In this document: positions 9,640-18,991 of the stretch, in pieces
How positions within the stretch are numbered: the stretch's first letter is position 1
Layout of the letters: every line of letters starts with the position of its first letter
Assembly: GCA_029817715.1 (NCBI GenBank)
Contig: JARUPY010000398.1
Span: 2,356,001 to 2,420,000, forward strand
Direction: 5' to 3'
DNA: 64,000 nucleotides
DNA from: Melastoma dodecandrum
Taxonomy: Eukaryota > Streptophyta > Magnoliopsida > Myrtales > Melastomataceae
Position numbers and translations under genes: made by a program
Notes under the pieces: generated by a model
Seen by the model: the letters and a program-made list of their open reading frames with translations, nothing else
The model's database searches: none
Told to the model about the DNA's origin: nothing

Positions 9640-10228
9640 GTGCGGCGTCCGCCTCCAAGGCCCGGACAACGGCTTGCACCTGCGCCCGCGCGGCATCGAG
9701 ACCGTCGCCGGTCTCGATCACGAAGCGCGCGCGCCGGCGCTTTTCCGCATCCGGCATCTGCTTCGCCAGTATGGCGGCGAAGCGCGCCTCGGTCATGCCC
9801 GGGCGCGCCAGCACGCGCGCCTTCTGCACAGATTCGGGCGCCGAGCAGACGGCGACGGCGTCGACCTGGCGCTCCGCGCCGATCTCGAAGAGCAGCGGAA
9901 TGTCGAGGACGCAGAGCGGCGCGCCGGTGGCGGCCACGCCCGCGAGGAAGGCCTGCCGTTCCTGCTGGACCAGCGGATGGACGATGGCCTCGAGGCGCCG
10001 CAGGGCGCCCGCAACGCCGAGCACACGTTCGGACAATGCCGTCCGATCCACCTCGCCCGCGCGTACAACGCCGGGAAACGCCGCCTCGACGAGGGGCGCG
10101 GCGCGGCCGGCATAGAGCGCATGCACCGTCCGGTCGGCGTCGAACACCGGGACGCCCAGTGCCTCGAACATCGCGGCGGTTGTCGACTTGCCCATGCCGA
10201 CGGAGCCGGTGAGACCGAGCTTGATCAA
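9632..10228 (-). CDS. coaE: Dephospho-CoA kinase
   Basis: Performs the last step of coenzyme A synthesis, phosphorylating the 3'-OH of dephospho-CoA. The P-loop [12 protein letters not shown] is at the N-terminus, followed by [12 protein letters not shown] (Asp-contacting substrate) and the CoA-domain DIPLLFE motif. The start must be TTG at 10228, since the protein begins (M)IKLGLTGS as in relatives and no ATG fits. 198 residues. It is between the H3TH membrane gene (5-base gap) and dnaQ (8-base overlap). Confidence 0.9.
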   Translation of the reverse strand: MIKLGLTGSVGMGKSTTAAMFEALGVPVFDADRTVHALYAGRAAPLVEAAFPGVVRAGEVDRTALSERVLGVAGALRRLEAIVHPLVQQERQAFLAGVAATGAPLCVLDIPLLFEIGAERQVDAVAVCSAPESVQKARVLARPGMTEARFAAILAKQMPDAEKRRRARFVIETGDGLDAARAQVQAVVRALEADAARA

Positions 10229-10233
10229 CCGGC

Positions 10234-11604
10234 TCAGACGCGCGGTCGGCGCGGTCTCGGCGTCGGGTTGTCCTTCGCTCCGACCCCGCCGGCGGCGAGC
10301 ACGATCGCCTGTTCGATCCAGCTTTCGCGCTCGATGCGGCCGGGGAAGGCGAGATAGCTGCCGACCCAGGTCTTGTGAGCCGGTGTCCATTCCGCGATCT
10401 GCACGAAGTGCCAGATGCCGAGCGTGTTCAAGCGCACCTCGTTCTGCGGGCCGACGCCTCGGATGCGCTGCAATCGGTCGGGCGCGGCAGCGCGCGGGGC
10501 GACGAGTCCCGGTGGGCGCTCGCCAGGGTGCTTGTCCTGGTTCGGCACCGGGGGCGCGGCCGCCGGCTCTTCCGCGCCGGCCGCGATGGGATCCGGCGCG
10601 ATCGCGACGACGGGCGTCTCGAACAGAGCGGGCGCCAACGCAGGCGCGGTCGCAGCCGAGCCGCTCAGCCCCTCCGGCGCGATTGAAGCCGCGGCGACGA
10701 CCGGCTCGACCGGCGGCGAGGCGCTCGGCACCGCGGGGGCAGGAGCCACGGGGCCAGGAGCCACGGGTGCGGCGGGCGTCGGGGCATCCGCGGGGTCGGA
10801 TGCCGCCTGTGGCGGCGACAGCGGCGACGGCGCGGGCGACGCGAGGGGTACAGTCGCGGACACCTGGGCCAGCCGCGAGCGCCACAGCGATTGCGACGCG
10901 AGCGCGGTGCGCGGATCGGTGATGCCCGCGCCGGGCAGGTAGAAATAGTCTCGGCCGGGCTTGCTCAGGTAACGCGGCGCCTCGAACGACGACGCTGGAA
11001 GGGGAGCGGCGACGGGCGTGCGGACGATGCCGGCCGCGGCATCCCGCGCCGCCGCAGCGGCCGCGGCCGCGCGCGGGTCGACGACGCCGGTGCCCGGAAT
11101 GAAGAACGGGTCACGGCCCGGCTTCGAGAGGTAGGCCGGGCGGCCGAAAGGGGACGGCGCGCCATCGTAGACGAAGTCCTGCGCGCCCCGCGTCGCGACG
11201 AGGGCCCGGTGGGCGACCGGCGAAGCCGGCACTTCGGCCAGTTCGCGCAGTCCCCAGCCGAAGGCGCAGCCGAGCGCATAGGCGCCGACCAGCCAGAGCG
11301 CGAGAACGAGGCCGAGATGGGCGCGTCCCACCGGCCATCCGAGCAGCACGAGCAGGACGGCGAGCGCCACGATGGCCAGCGCGGCGTGCACCGCGCGGTC
11401 CCACCACTGGGTGCGGACGCGCTGCCATGTCGAAGCGCCGACGGCGAGGCCGATCACGACGGCACCGAAGAGCCATGGCCAGAGCGTCGGCAGATGCTCG
11501 TTCCAGGCGAACGCCGCGTCCGGCGTTGCACGCGTGCGTTCCAGGACGACGCCGAGCGGCAGGAGCACCAAGAGTCCCCACAACCACGCCTGAGCCTGCG
11601 CCAT
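10234..11604 (-). CDS. Membrane protein with duplicated SKPGRD motif and C-terminal helix-hairpin-helix domain
   Basis: A 456-residue protein not named in model organisms. Four membrane segments lie at about residues 5-22, 42-59, 72-90 and 97-115. Two copies of a 23-residue motif containing YLSKPGRD then occur at about 157-179 and 211-233, each ending in DPR. An Ala/Pro-rich linker follows (about 250-370), and the C-terminal domain (about 380-440) contains [20 protein letters not shown], typical of the helix-hairpin-helix fold annotated as a predicted 5' nuclease-like H3TH domain (COG3743). A nucleic-acid or protein contact at the membrane is plausible; function unknown. ATG 11604 has an AGGGG ribosome site. 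Confidence 0.75.
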   Translation of the reverse strand: MAQAQAWLWGLLVLLPLGVVLERTRATPDAAFAWNEHLPTLWPWLFGAVVIGLAVGASTWQRVRTQWWDRAVHAALAIVALAVLLVLLGWPVGRAHLGLVLALWLVGAYALGCAFGWGLRELAEVPASPVAHRALVATRGAQDFVYDGAPSPFGRPAYLSKPGRDPFFIPGTGVVDPRAAAAAAAARDAAAGIVRTPVAAPLPASSFEAPRYLSKPGRDYFYLPGAGITDPRTALASQSLWRSRLAQVSATVPLASPAPSPLSPPQAASDPADAPTPAAPVAPGPVAPAPAVPSASPPVEPVVAAASIAPEGLSGSAATAPALAPALFETPVVAIAPDPIAAGAEEPAAAPPVPNQDKHPGERPPGLVAPRAAAPDRLQRIRGVGPQNEVRLNTLGIWHFVQIAEWTPAHKTWVGSYLAFPGRIERESWIEQAIVLAAGGVGAKDNPTPRPRRPRV

Positions 11605-11704
11605 TCTTCGCCCCTTCGATCGCGCCTGCGCCCCAGCTGATGGCTGAATAGCATGGCGCGCCGAGCGCGTCTGCGGAGCACCCGCCCCGCTTACGGCAGA
11701 GTCG

Positions 11705-13129
11705 TCAGGCGCCGGCGCGCGCCTTCATCGCGTGTCCCGCCAACGTCTTGCCGAGGTTCCAGACCGCGCCGGGCACCTTGTGGGCGTCGGCGACGACGTC
11801 CTCGAAGGCGCTCTCGATCCAGTCGCAATCCGCATCCGTGATCGTGAGCGGCGGCAGCAGCTTAACCACGTTGAGCCCGTGGCCGGCCACCTGCACGACG
11901 ATCTTGTGCGTCTTGAAGATCGGCACCGTGATGATCTGGCTGAAGAGCCCGGCGTTCGCCGTCTCCAAAAGCGACCAGGCCGCCTTGAGCTTGAGCGATC
12001 GCGGCGAGCCGAATTCGAGCCCGATCATGAGGCCCTTGCCGCGCACGGTCTTCACGAACTCGTAGCGCGTCGCCATGTCCTCGAAGGCCGCCAGCAGGCG
12101 CGCGCCCTTGGCGGCGGCGTTCTCGACCAGCCGCTCGCGGCGAATGACGTCGAGCGTGGCGAGCCCGGCCGCCATGGCGAGATCGTTCTTGGAAAAGGTG
12201 GAGCCGTGCACGACCGCTTTGTCCATGCGCGAGAACACCTTGTCGAAGATCCGCTTGCGGCAGATCACGGCGCCGACGGGGACGTGGCCGCCGGAGAGGG
12301 CCTTGGCGATCAGGACCATGTCGGGCTCGACACCCCAGTGCTCGATCGCCAGGAACTTGCCGGTGCGCCCGAGCCCCGTCTGGATCTCGTCGGCGACGAA
12401 CAGCGTGCCGTACTTGCGGCAGAGCGCCTGCGCTCCGGCAAGGTAGCCGTCATTCGGCAGGTTCACGCCTTTGCCCTGGATCGGCTCGACGATGAACGCG
12501 GCAACCTGCTTCGACGACAACGCCTGTTCCAGCGCGGCGAGGTCGTTGAACGGCACCTCGCGGCAGCCCGGCAGCAGGCTGCCGAAACCGTCACGGAACA
12601 TCTTGTCGCCCGTCAGCGACAGCGCCCCGTAGGAGAGGCCGTGGAAGGCATGGTCGGCGTAGACGATGTCGGGCCGTCCCGTCGTCGCGCGGGCGAACTT
12701 GATCGCCGCCTCGACAGCCTCGGCGCCGGAATTGGCGAAGAACACCTTGTCGAGCCACGGGGTGTAGGCGAGCAGGCGCTCCGCGAGGACCCCGGCGAGA
12801 ACGGACACGTCCATCTGCACGAGGTTCGGCAGGTCGGAGCCGAGCACCGCCTTCAGCGCGTCGCGCAGCACGGGATGGTTGCGCCCGATCGCGAAAACGC
12901 CCCAGCCCGACAGGAGGTCGAGGTAGCGGTCGCCTTTGCGGTCGAAGAGGTATTGACCCTGCCCCGCCCGGAAGCCGACGTCATAGCCGATGGTTTGCAG
13001 CACCTTGACCATCTGCTCGTTCATGAACTGCGTGTGCAGCGAATAGCGCTCCGGCTCGCGCTCGGCGAGGATCGAGCCGAGGTCGAACGGCTCGGCGGTC
13101 GCGACATCGTGGGTCGGCGAGGCGGTCAT
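11705..13129 (-). CDS. Class III PLP-dependent aminotransferase, HpnO-like
   Basis: A fold-type I aminotransferase of 474 residues. The cofactor site is clear: SGAEA at 134-138, DEIQTGLGRTG at 247-257 and the Schiff-base Lys276 in AKALSGG. The N-terminal pattern AEREPERYSLHTQFMNEQMVK, the FAIGRNHP stretch and the long C-terminal region resemble the aminotransferase that makes aminobacteriohopanetriol in hopanoid-producing alphaproteobacteria (HpnO). That assignment is from memory of family features and is not proven here. Acetylornithine- or ornithine-type aminotransferase is the alternative. No other hopanoid genes are in the window. It is transcribed away from the hydrolase-side promoter region at 13130-13229. 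Confidence 0.8.
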   Translation of the reverse strand: MTASPTHDVATAEPFDLGSILAEREPERYSLHTQFMNEQMVKVLQTIGYDVGFRAGQGQYLFDRKGDRYLDLLSGWGVFAIGRNHPVLRDALKAVLGSDLPNLVQMDVSVLAGVLAERLLAYTPWLDKVFFANSGAEAVEAAIKFARATTGRPDIVYADHAFHGLSYGALSLTGDKMFRDGFGSLLPGCREVPFNDLAALEQALSSKQVAAFIVEPIQGKGVNLPNDGYLAGAQALCRKYGTLFVADEIQTGLGRTGKFLAIEHWGVEPDMVLIAKALSGGHVPVGAVICRKRIFDKVFSRMDKAVVHGSTFSKNDLAMAAGLATLDVIRRERLVENAAAKGARLLAAFEDMATRYEFVKTVRGKGLMIGLEFGSPRSLKLKAAWSLLETANAGLFSQIITVPIFKTHKIVVQVAGHGLNVVKLLPPLTITDADCDWIESAFEDVVADAHKVPGAVWNLGKTLAGHAMKARAGA

Positions 13130-13229
13130 CGTCTCTCCAGGGCGGCGCCGCGCAGGGCGCCGAAGGTCGATCGGGGTTTGGTCCGGACGCTAGACCTTCG
13201 CTCCGCGCGGGACAAGCGCGCGGCGATCC

Positions 13230-14015
13230 TCACGCGATCCCCGCGACGGCTGCCACGAGCCGCGCGATGTCCTGCGGCCGCGACAGGCGGTGGTCGCCGT
13301 CCTTGATCAGCGTCACGACCACCGGATCGCCGGCCAGGTGCTCGACCAGCGTCATCGCGTGGCGCCACGGCACGTCGGGGTCCTTCATGCCCTGGAGAAT
13401 GTGGACGGGGGCGTGCGTGCGGATCGCCCCTTCGAGCATCAGGTGCCGCCGCCCGTCCTCGATCAGCGCCCGCGTGATCGGCACCGGCTCGGGGGCATAC
13501 TCGGAGGGCCTGAGGTAGACGCCCTGCTCCTCGATCGCGCGACGCTGGGCCGCATCGAAGCCGGCCCACATCAGGCGCTCCGTGAAGTCGACCGCCGGCG
13601 CGATCAGGACGAGTCCCGCGACCGGACGCCCCGCCGCCGCCAGTTGCCGCGCCGCCAGCAGCGCGATCCAGCCGCCCATCGACGATCCGACGAGGATCTG
13701 CGGGCCTTCGGACGCCGCCGCGACGACGGCGAGCGCATCCTCGAGCCAGCGCGAGATCGACCCGTCCTCGAAGCGCCCGCCGGATTCGCCATGCCCGGAA
13801 TAATCGAAGCGCAGCAGCGCGCGCCCTCGCGCAGCGGCCCAGGCGTCGAGCGCCTCGGCCTTGGTCGCCAGCATGTCCGAGCGGAAGCCGCCGAGCCAGA
13901 AAACGCCGGGCCCCTCGCCCCGGCGTCGGCGATAGGCGATGGGGCGCAGGTCGTCGCCGGTCCCCACGTCGAGACGTTCGGGCGACCCGCGGTCGGCCGG
14001 CGGGATGGTCGTCAT
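13230..14015 (-). CDS. Alpha/beta hydrolase
   Basis: A cytoplasmic serine hydrolase of 261 residues resembling mammalian ABHD10-type or bacterial carboxylesterase-like proteins. Visible are the oxyanion stretch VFWLGGFRSDM, RFDYSGHGESGG, the nucleophile elbow GSSMGG, and the acid/His pair in LQGMKDPDVPWRH and DGDHRLS. Start ATG 14015 (MTTIPPAD) follows a GGAGG ribosome site; a longer frame upstream has no such site. The substrate is unknown. It is divergent from the GT4 gene. Confidence 0.82.
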   Translation of the reverse strand: MTTIPPADRGSPERLDVGTGDDLRPIAYRRRRGEGPGVFWLGGFRSDMLATKAEALDAWAAARGRALLRFDYSGHGESGGRFEDGSISRWLEDALAVVAAASEGPQILVGSSMGGWIALLAARQLAAAGRPVAGLVLIAPAVDFTERLMWAGFDAAQRRAIEEQGVYLRPSEYAPEPVPITRALIEDGRRHLMLEGAIRTHAPVHILQGMKDPDVPWRHAMTLVEHLAGDPVVVTLIKDGDHRLSRPQDIARLVAAVAGIA

Positions 14016-14143
14016 CGCTCCTCCTGGGCCGCCGCGGGTAGCGGGGCGCCGGGCGTTTCGCAAGCGTTAACCCGATCGATCTAGGTTGAGCGACGCCCCC
14101 GCGCCCTGTCCCCTGCGCGCCCGTCCATCCGACCCGGCGAGCC

Positions 14144-15361
14144 ATGAGCGACGACTTCGGCTTCTCCCTGCACCGACGCGGCACGCACCGCCTGGCAGGC
14201 CGCACGATCCTGCAGATCCTCCCCTCGATGGCCCAAGGCGAGGCGGGCGCCATCGACGTCGCCGCCGCCCTCGCCGAAGCCGGCGCACGGCCCCTGGTCG
14301 CCGCGCCGGTCGGGCCGCTCGTGAGCGAGTTGCAGGCCAAGGGCGGCGTCTGGCTCGATTTTCCCGCCGATGCGAAGAACCCGCTCGCCATGGCGCTCAA
14401 CATCCGCCGGCTGCGGGCGCTTCTCGCCCGCGAGCAGGTCGACCTCGTCCATGCCCGCGCCCGCCCCGCCGCCTGGGTCGCCTACGGCGCGACGCGGGCG
14501 CCGAAGATTCCGCTCGTCACCAGCCTCATGCAGATCTCGCCCGGCCTCTCGATCGTGCGTCAGCAATACGATTCGGTGATGGCCAAGGGGGAGATGGTCA
14601 TCGCCGGCTCGCGCTTCGCCGCAGCGACGATCTCCGGCATCTACCCCGCCGCCGTCGGGCGCATCGAGGTCGTGCGTCCCGGCATCGACCTGCGGCCGTT
14701 CTCCGCCGCGGCGATCGGCGCGGCGCGCGTCCAGGGCTTGCGCCGCACCTGGGGCATCCTGCCCGAGGAGCGGATCGTGCTTCTCGCGGCGCGGCCGAGC
14801 GTCTGGAAAGGCCACAAGGTGCTGATCGAGGCGACGCGCCTCCTCGTCGAGGGTGGCGCGCGCGACCTCAAGCTCGTGCTGCTCGGGACCGGCAGGGGCG
14901 GTGCCAGCCGCGACATCGACCAGGCCGTGAGGGCGGCCGGTCTCGGGGCGCGGGTCCAGAAAGTCGGGGCGGCGACCGACATGCCGGCTGCCTTGCTGTC
15001 GGCCGCGGTCGTGGTCGTCCCCTCGATCGAGGCGGAGGCCTTCGGGCGTGTCGCCGTCGAGGCGCAGGCGGTCGGGACGCCCGTGATCGTCTCCGATCTC
15101 GGCGCCCTGCCCGAGACCGTTCTCGCCCCGCCGGAAACCGAGGCCGGCAAGCGCACCGGCTGGCGCGTGCCCCCCAGCGACCCCGGTCTTCTCGCCGAGG
15201 CGCTGGGCGAGGCGCTGGCCCTCGGCGCCTCCGCCCGCGACGCGCTGGCGCTGCGCGCCCGACGGCAGGTCGAGGCCCGCTTTTCCATCGCGCGTCTCGT
15301 GTCCGAAACCCTCGACGTCTACACGGCCGCACTGGAGCGCACGGGCGCTGGGCCGGCCTGA
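14144..15361 (+). CDS. Glycosyltransferase family 4 (group 1)
   Basis: A GT-B-fold glycosyltransferase of 405 residues, using a nucleotide sugar. The N-terminal half contains ILQILPSM and RARPAAWVAY. The C-terminal half holds VVRPGIDLRPF and the donor-binding core VVPSIEAEAFGRVAVEAQA, where the EAFG...E pattern matches the E-x7-E motif of this family. No signal peptide or membrane segment is seen. No sugar-synthesis genes are adjacent, so the acceptor (LPS core, EPS or lipid) cannot be told. Confidence 0.87.
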   Translation: MSDDFGFSLHRRGTHRLAGRTILQILPSMAQGEAGAIDVAAALAEAGARPLVAAPVGPLVSELQAKGGVWLDFPADAKNPLAMALNIRRLRALLAREQVDLVHARARPAAWVAYGATRAPKIPLVTSLMQISPGLSIVRQQYDSVMAKGEMVIAGSRFAAATISGIYPAAVGRIEVVRPGIDLRPFSAAAIGAARVQGLRRTWGILPEERIVLLAARPSVWKGHKVLIEATRLLVEGGARDLKLVLLGTGRGGASRDIDQAVRAAGLGARVQKVGAATDMPAALLSAAVVVVPSIEAEAFGRVAVEAQAVGTPVIVSDLGALPETVLAPPETEAGKRTGWRVPPSDPGLLAEALGEALALGASARDALALRARRQVEARFSIARLVSETLDVYTAALERTGAGPA

Positions 15362-15525
15362 GCCCACGTGGCGCAAAAGTCCCGCCCCGATCGCAATCGG
15401 TGCATCACGCCTCCAGCGAACGGCCGGGTTCATTGACTTTACAGGCGCTTGCACCGATCTTTTCCGTTGGTCCGGGCGATGGAAGGTTTTCGATTTGTCG
15501 TGATCCCGGGTCCGTCAACAATGTC

Positions 15526-15539
15526 GGGAGATCACCATT
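15526..15539 (+). promoter_or_regulatory. Shine-Dalgarno and AUU start of infC
   Basis: GGGAG at 15526-15530 precedes ATT at 15537 by six bases. The ATT is in frame with infC and gives the conserved N-terminus RRP. A rare AUU start lets IF-3 repress its own translation, because IF-3 rejects non-canonical start codons. Confidence 0.8.
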
Positions 15540-16076
15540 CGCCGTCCCATGAAAGCTCCGCCGGCCCCGCAGAAGGACGGGCCGCGCACCAACCGAGAAA
15601 TTCGCGCTAGCAATGTTCAATTGATCGACGCCGACGGTCAAAATCGCGGTGTCACCGATACGGCGGTGGCCTTGCAGATCGCGGAAGATGCGGGCCTCGA
15701 TCTTGTCGAGATCGTCCCAAACGCGAATCCGCCTGTCTGCAAGATCCTCGACTACGGAAAATACCGCTTCCTGGAGCAGAAAAAGGCTTCCGAGGCCCGC
15801 AAGCGCCAGAAGGTCGTCGAGATCAAAGAGATCAAGCTGCGCCCCGGCATCGACGAGCATGACTACGACACCAAGATGAAAGCCGTACGTCGCTTCTTCG
15901 AGGAAGGCGACAAGGTCAAGGTCACGTTGCGCTTCCGCGGACGCGAAATGGCGCACCAGGACATCGGCTTTCGCCTGCTCGAACGCGTCAAGGCGGAGAC
16001 CGGCCTGCTCGCCAAGGTCGAGGCGGAGCCGTCCATGGAAGGCCGCCAGATGGTGATGGTGCTGGCGCCGCGCTGA
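15537..16076 (+). CDS. infC: Translation initiation factor IF-3 (AUU start)
   Basis: Binds the 30S subunit, prevents premature 50S joining and checks start codon/initiator tRNA pairing. With the AUU start the protein is 179 residues. It opens [10 protein letters not shown] and GPRTNREIR, has the linker [20 protein letters not shown], and a C-terminal domain with [17 protein letters not shown] and the closing [12 protein letters not shown]. The first ATG (15549) would lose the RRP residues that relatives keep and lies too far from the ribosome site. rpmI and rplT do not follow, so the operon seen in enterics is broken up here. Confidence 0.93.
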   Translation: MRRPMKAPPAPQKDGPRTNREIRASNVQLIDADGQNRGVTDTAVALQIAEDAGLDLVEIVPNANPPVCKILDYGKYRFLEQKKASEARKRQKVVEIKEIKLRPGIDEHDYDTKMKAVRRFFEEGDKVKVTLRFRGREMAHQDIGFRLLERVKAETGLLAKVEAEPSMEGRQMVMVLAPR

Positions 16077-16085
16077 CGCGTCGCC

Positions 16086-16805
16086 TCAAGCCCTGATCGC
16101 CCGCAGGAACCCCGGCAGATCCGCGGTGACGAAGTCGATGTGCGACGGCGTCACCTCGCTGACGATCTCGAACGCCTCGCGCGTGTCGAGAGCGTCCGGC
16201 GGCGGGACGACGAGCACCGTCGTCATTCCCAGCACTTTCGGCACCGTCAGGTTGCGCGGGATGTCTTCGAACATCGCGGCCCGCGTCGGATCGACGTCGT
16301 GCTGCATCAGGAAGCGCTCGTAGGTGGCCGCCTCCGGCTTCGGCACGAGATCTCCGGAGACGATGTCGAACACGTCCTCGAAGAGACCGTGGAGGCCAAG
16401 CGCCTCCGCGGTCTTCTCCGCATGCATGCGCGAGCCGTTGGTCAGGATCAGCTTGCGGCCAGGTAGCGCGCGGATGCCGTCCGCCAGCAGCGGATCGGCG
16501 ACGATCGACGTCCGGTCGATATCGTGGACGAAGGCGAGAAAGGCCGCAGGGTCGATCGAGTCCGTCTCCATGAGACCTCGCAGCGTCGTCCCGTAACGCT
16601 GATAATAGAATTTCTGCAGCACGCGCGCCGAGAGCCCGTCGATGCCGTAGAGGCCCATGATGTAGAGCGTGATGCGCGCGTCGATCTTCGGCCAGAGGTC
16701 GGAGCCGGCCGGATAGAGCGTGTTGTCGAGGTCGAAGACCCAGGTATCGACATGGGCGAAGGCGCCCGGCTCGACGGTGCGCGGCAGCGGCGGGGCGCCG
16801 GTCAC
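16086..16805 (-). CDS. Pyrimidine 5'-nucleotidase, HAD superfamily
   Basis: A HAD hydrolase of 239 residues of the SDT1/PHM8 type. HAD motif I is [10 protein letters not shown], motif II is LTNGSR, motif III is the Lys in [15 protein letters not shown], and motif IV is [10 protein letters not shown]. Family members dephosphorylate pyrimidine nucleoside monophosphates. The start overlaps the argB stop by 4 bases (ATGA), an arrangement common in alphaproteobacteria. It is convergent with infC. Confidence 0.87.
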   Translation of the reverse strand: MTGAPPLPRTVEPGAFAHVDTWVFDLDNTLYPAGSDLWPKIDARITLYIMGLYGIDGLSARVLQKFYYQRYGTTLRGLMETDSIDPAAFLAFVHDIDRTSIVADPLLADGIRALPGRKLILTNGSRMHAEKTAEALGLHGLFEDVFDIVSGDLVPKPEAATYERFLMQHDVDPTRAAMFEDIPRNLTVPKVLGMTTVLVVPPPDALDTREAFEIVSEVTPSHIDFVTADLPGFLRAIRA

Positions 16806-17710
16806 CTCGTGATCAGCGTGCCGGCGCCGCCATCCGTCAGCAGTTCGACCAGCACGGCATGCGGCTGCTTCCCGGCGAGGATGACGACGCCCTCGACGCC
16901 CTGCTCGATCGCATAGAGGCAGGTCTGCACCTTGGGGATCATGCCGCCGGTGATGACGCCGTCCGCGATGAGCTGGCGGATGTCGTCGGCCGACAGCGTC
17001 TCGATCAGCTTCTTGTTGGCGTCGAGCACGCCCGGCACGTCCGTGAGGAAGAGAAGGCGCTTGGCGCGCAAGGCACCGGCGATGGCGCCTGCGAAGGTGT
17101 CGGCGTTGACGTTGTAGGTCTCACCGTCAACGCCCATCGAGATCGGCGCCAGCACGGGGATCAGCTCGCGGCCGATGATCTGATCGAGCACCTTCGTGTC
17201 GACCGTCGCCGGCTCGCCGACGAAGCCGAGATCGACGACCTCATCGTTGCCGGTCTCGTCGAGATGTACATGGCCTTCGGCTTTGCGGGCGATCACCATG
17301 TTGCCGTCCTTGCCGCAGAGGCCGATGGCGCGGCCCCCTTGCGCGTTGATCGCGCCGACGATCTGCTTGTTGATGGAGCCCGCGAGCACCATCTCGACGA
17401 TCTCCACCGTCGCCTTGTCGGTGATGCGCAGGCCGCCGGAAAAGCGCGATTCGATGCCGAGCTTGGCGAGCATCGCACCGATCTGCGGGCCGCCGCCGTG
17501 CACGACCACCGGATTGATGCCGGACTGTTCGAGCAGCACCATGTCGCGGGCAAAAGCGCGCGCCTTGTCCTCGTCGCCCATGGCGTGGCCGCCGTATTTC
17601 ACGACGACCGTCGCATCGTCGTAGCGCAGCATGTGCGGCAGCGCCTGGCTGAGGATCGCGGCCTGCAGATGCGGATCAGCCGGGAGAGACGCCGGCGGAT
17701 GGTGAGTCAT
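16802..17710 (-). CDS. argB: Acetylglutamate kinase
   Basis: Phosphorylates N-acetylglutamate in the second step of arginine biosynthesis. The amino-acid-kinase fold is shown by VVKYGGHAM (ATP loop), [10 protein letters not shown] (glutamate loop), [10 protein letters not shown], and [19 protein letters not shown] before [13 protein letters not shown]. Start ATG 17710 (MTHHPPAS) gives 302 residues, normal for the long arginine-inhibited form. It is followed by a 4-base overlap with the pyrimidine 5'-nucleotidase gene and is divergent from mutM. Confidence 0.94.
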   Translation of the reverse strand: MTHHPPASLPADPHLQAAILSQALPHMLRYDDATVVVKYGGHAMGDEDKARAFARDMVLLEQSGINPVVVHGGGPQIGAMLAKLGIESRFSGGLRITDKATVEIVEMVLAGSINKQIVGAINAQGGRAIGLCGKDGNMVIARKAEGHVHLDETGNDEVVDLGFVGEPATVDTKVLDQIIGRELIPVLAPISMGVDGETYNVNADTFAGAIAGALRAKRLLFLTDVPGVLDANKKLIETLSADDIRQLIADGVITGGMIPKVQTCLYAIEQGVEGVVILAGKQPHAVLVELLTDGGAGTLITR

Positions 17711-17847
17711 GGCAAGATCCCGTGGGCTCGCGGGCCTTGTAGCCGCGCCGGGTGACGATCTCAATGTGACGATCTCGATGCGACGATCCCGACGTCGCGA
17801 TCTCGATGCGCCGGGGCGCGCGCCGCCCCGCAGGAGGATGGAACGAG

Positions 17848-18729
17848 GTGCCGGAGCTTCCCGAGGTCGAGACGGTGCGGCGGGGCCCCGCCCCCGCGAT
17901 GGTCGGCGCGCGCCTCGTCGACGTCGACCAGCGGCGAGCGGACCTGCGCTTCCCCTTTCCCGTGGGCTTCGCCGACCGCCTGCGGGGCCGCGAGGTCGTC
18001 GCCCTCGACCGGCGTGCGAAATACCTTCAGGCGCGGCTCGACGACGGCACGATCTGCGTGATGCATCTCGGCATGTCCGGCTCGTTCCGCATCGAGGCGG
18101 CGGATCGTCTCGTCAAGCCCGGTGCCTTCCACCACCCGCGCTCGACGCTTGGGGTGCACGACCATGTCGTCTTCACGCTCTCGAACGGCGCCCGCATCGT
18201 CTACAACGATCCGCGCCGCTTCGGCTTCATGCTGCTCGTCGAGGATCAAACGCTGGCGACGCATCCGATGTTCGCCGCGCTTGGGATCGAGCCCCTCGGT
18301 CCGGAGCTGACCGGCGCCACGCTCGCGCGCCTCTTCGCCGGGCGGCGCACACCGCTCAAGGCGGCTCTGCTCGATCAGACGCTGGTCGCGGGCCTCGGCA
18401 ACATCTACGTCTGCGAGGCGCTGCATCGGGCCGGCCTTTCCCCGCGCCGCGCCGCCGGCACTTTGGCCCGCCGCGACGGCGGCCCGACCGCGCGGGCGAC
18501 GCGGCTCGCGGCCGAGATCAGGGCCGTGCTCGAAGAGGCTGTCGCGGCCGGTGGCTCGTCGCTGCGCGACCACCGGCAGACGGACGGTAGCCTCGGCTAT
18601 TTCCAGCACGCGTTTCGGGTCTACGACCGTGTCGACGATCCGTGTCCCAACCGGCGCTGCACAGGGGTCGTGAAGCGCATCGTGCAATCGGGCCGCTCTA
18701 CCTTCTTCTGCCCGCTCTGCCAGCGCTGA
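17848..18729 (+). CDS. mutM: Formamidopyrimidine-DNA glycosylase (MutM/Fpg)
   Basis: Removes oxidised purines such as 8-oxoguanine and nicks the abasic site. The GTG start at 17848 gives (M)PELPEVETV, where the processed Pro2 is the catalytic nucleophile and Glu3 is essential. AGGAGG at 17832-17837 supports it. Later motifs are the Lys loop [20 protein letters not shown], and the C-terminal zinc finger with CPNRRC and FFCPLC. Length 293 is usual. An ATG-started longer reading frame from 17806 lacks the correct N-terminus. Confidence 0.94.
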   Translation: MPELPEVETVRRGPAPAMVGARLVDVDQRRADLRFPFPVGFADRLRGREVVALDRRAKYLQARLDDGTICVMHLGMSGSFRIEAADRLVKPGAFHHPRSTLGVHDHVVFTLSNGARIVYNDPRRFGFMLLVEDQTLATHPMFAALGIEPLGPELTGATLARLFAGRRTPLKAALLDQTLVAGLGNIYVCEALHRAGLSPRRAAGTLARRDGGPTARATRLAAEIRAVLEEAVAAGGSSLRDHRQTDGSLGYFQHAFRVYDRVDDPCPNRRCTGVVKRIVQSGRSTFFCPLCQR

Positions 18730-18777
18730 GGGATCGAAGGCGCCCGCTCCGCATTCGCCAGATCGAGGAGAACGCCC

Positions 18778-18972
18778 ATGGCAGACAAACCCAACGTCGG
18801 ACCCGAGCCGGTCGAAGCCAAGCCGAACCACGTGCGCGAGAAGACCTACCGCGAGCCGAACACGCCCCCGCAGCTCGAGGACGAGATCGAAAAGCTGCCG
18901 AAGGAGCGAGCGAAAGACGAGGTGCGGGACGACCTGCCGAAGGCCGTCGACGGAGTGAAGGAGCGTCTCTGA
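18778..18972 (+). CDS. Small hydrophilic hypothetical protein
   Basis: A 64-residue charged protein (MADKPNVGPEPVEAKPNHVR...) with a strong GAGGAG ribosome site 8 bases upstream. It has no membrane segment or cysteine and looks mostly helical and possibly disordered. It follows mutM by 48 bases. I do not recognise the family. Confidence 0.65.
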   Translation: MADKPNVGPEPVEAKPNHVREKTYREPNTPPQLEDEIEKLPKERAKDEVRDDLPKAVDGVKERL

Positions 18973-18991
18973 GACGCGCATCGCAAAGCCC

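Noticed and set aside
11041..11070. Ala-coding GCC/GCG run as a tandem repeat of interest
   Set aside because: It only encodes an alanine stretch in the linker after the first SKPGRD motif and shows no defined repeat unit.
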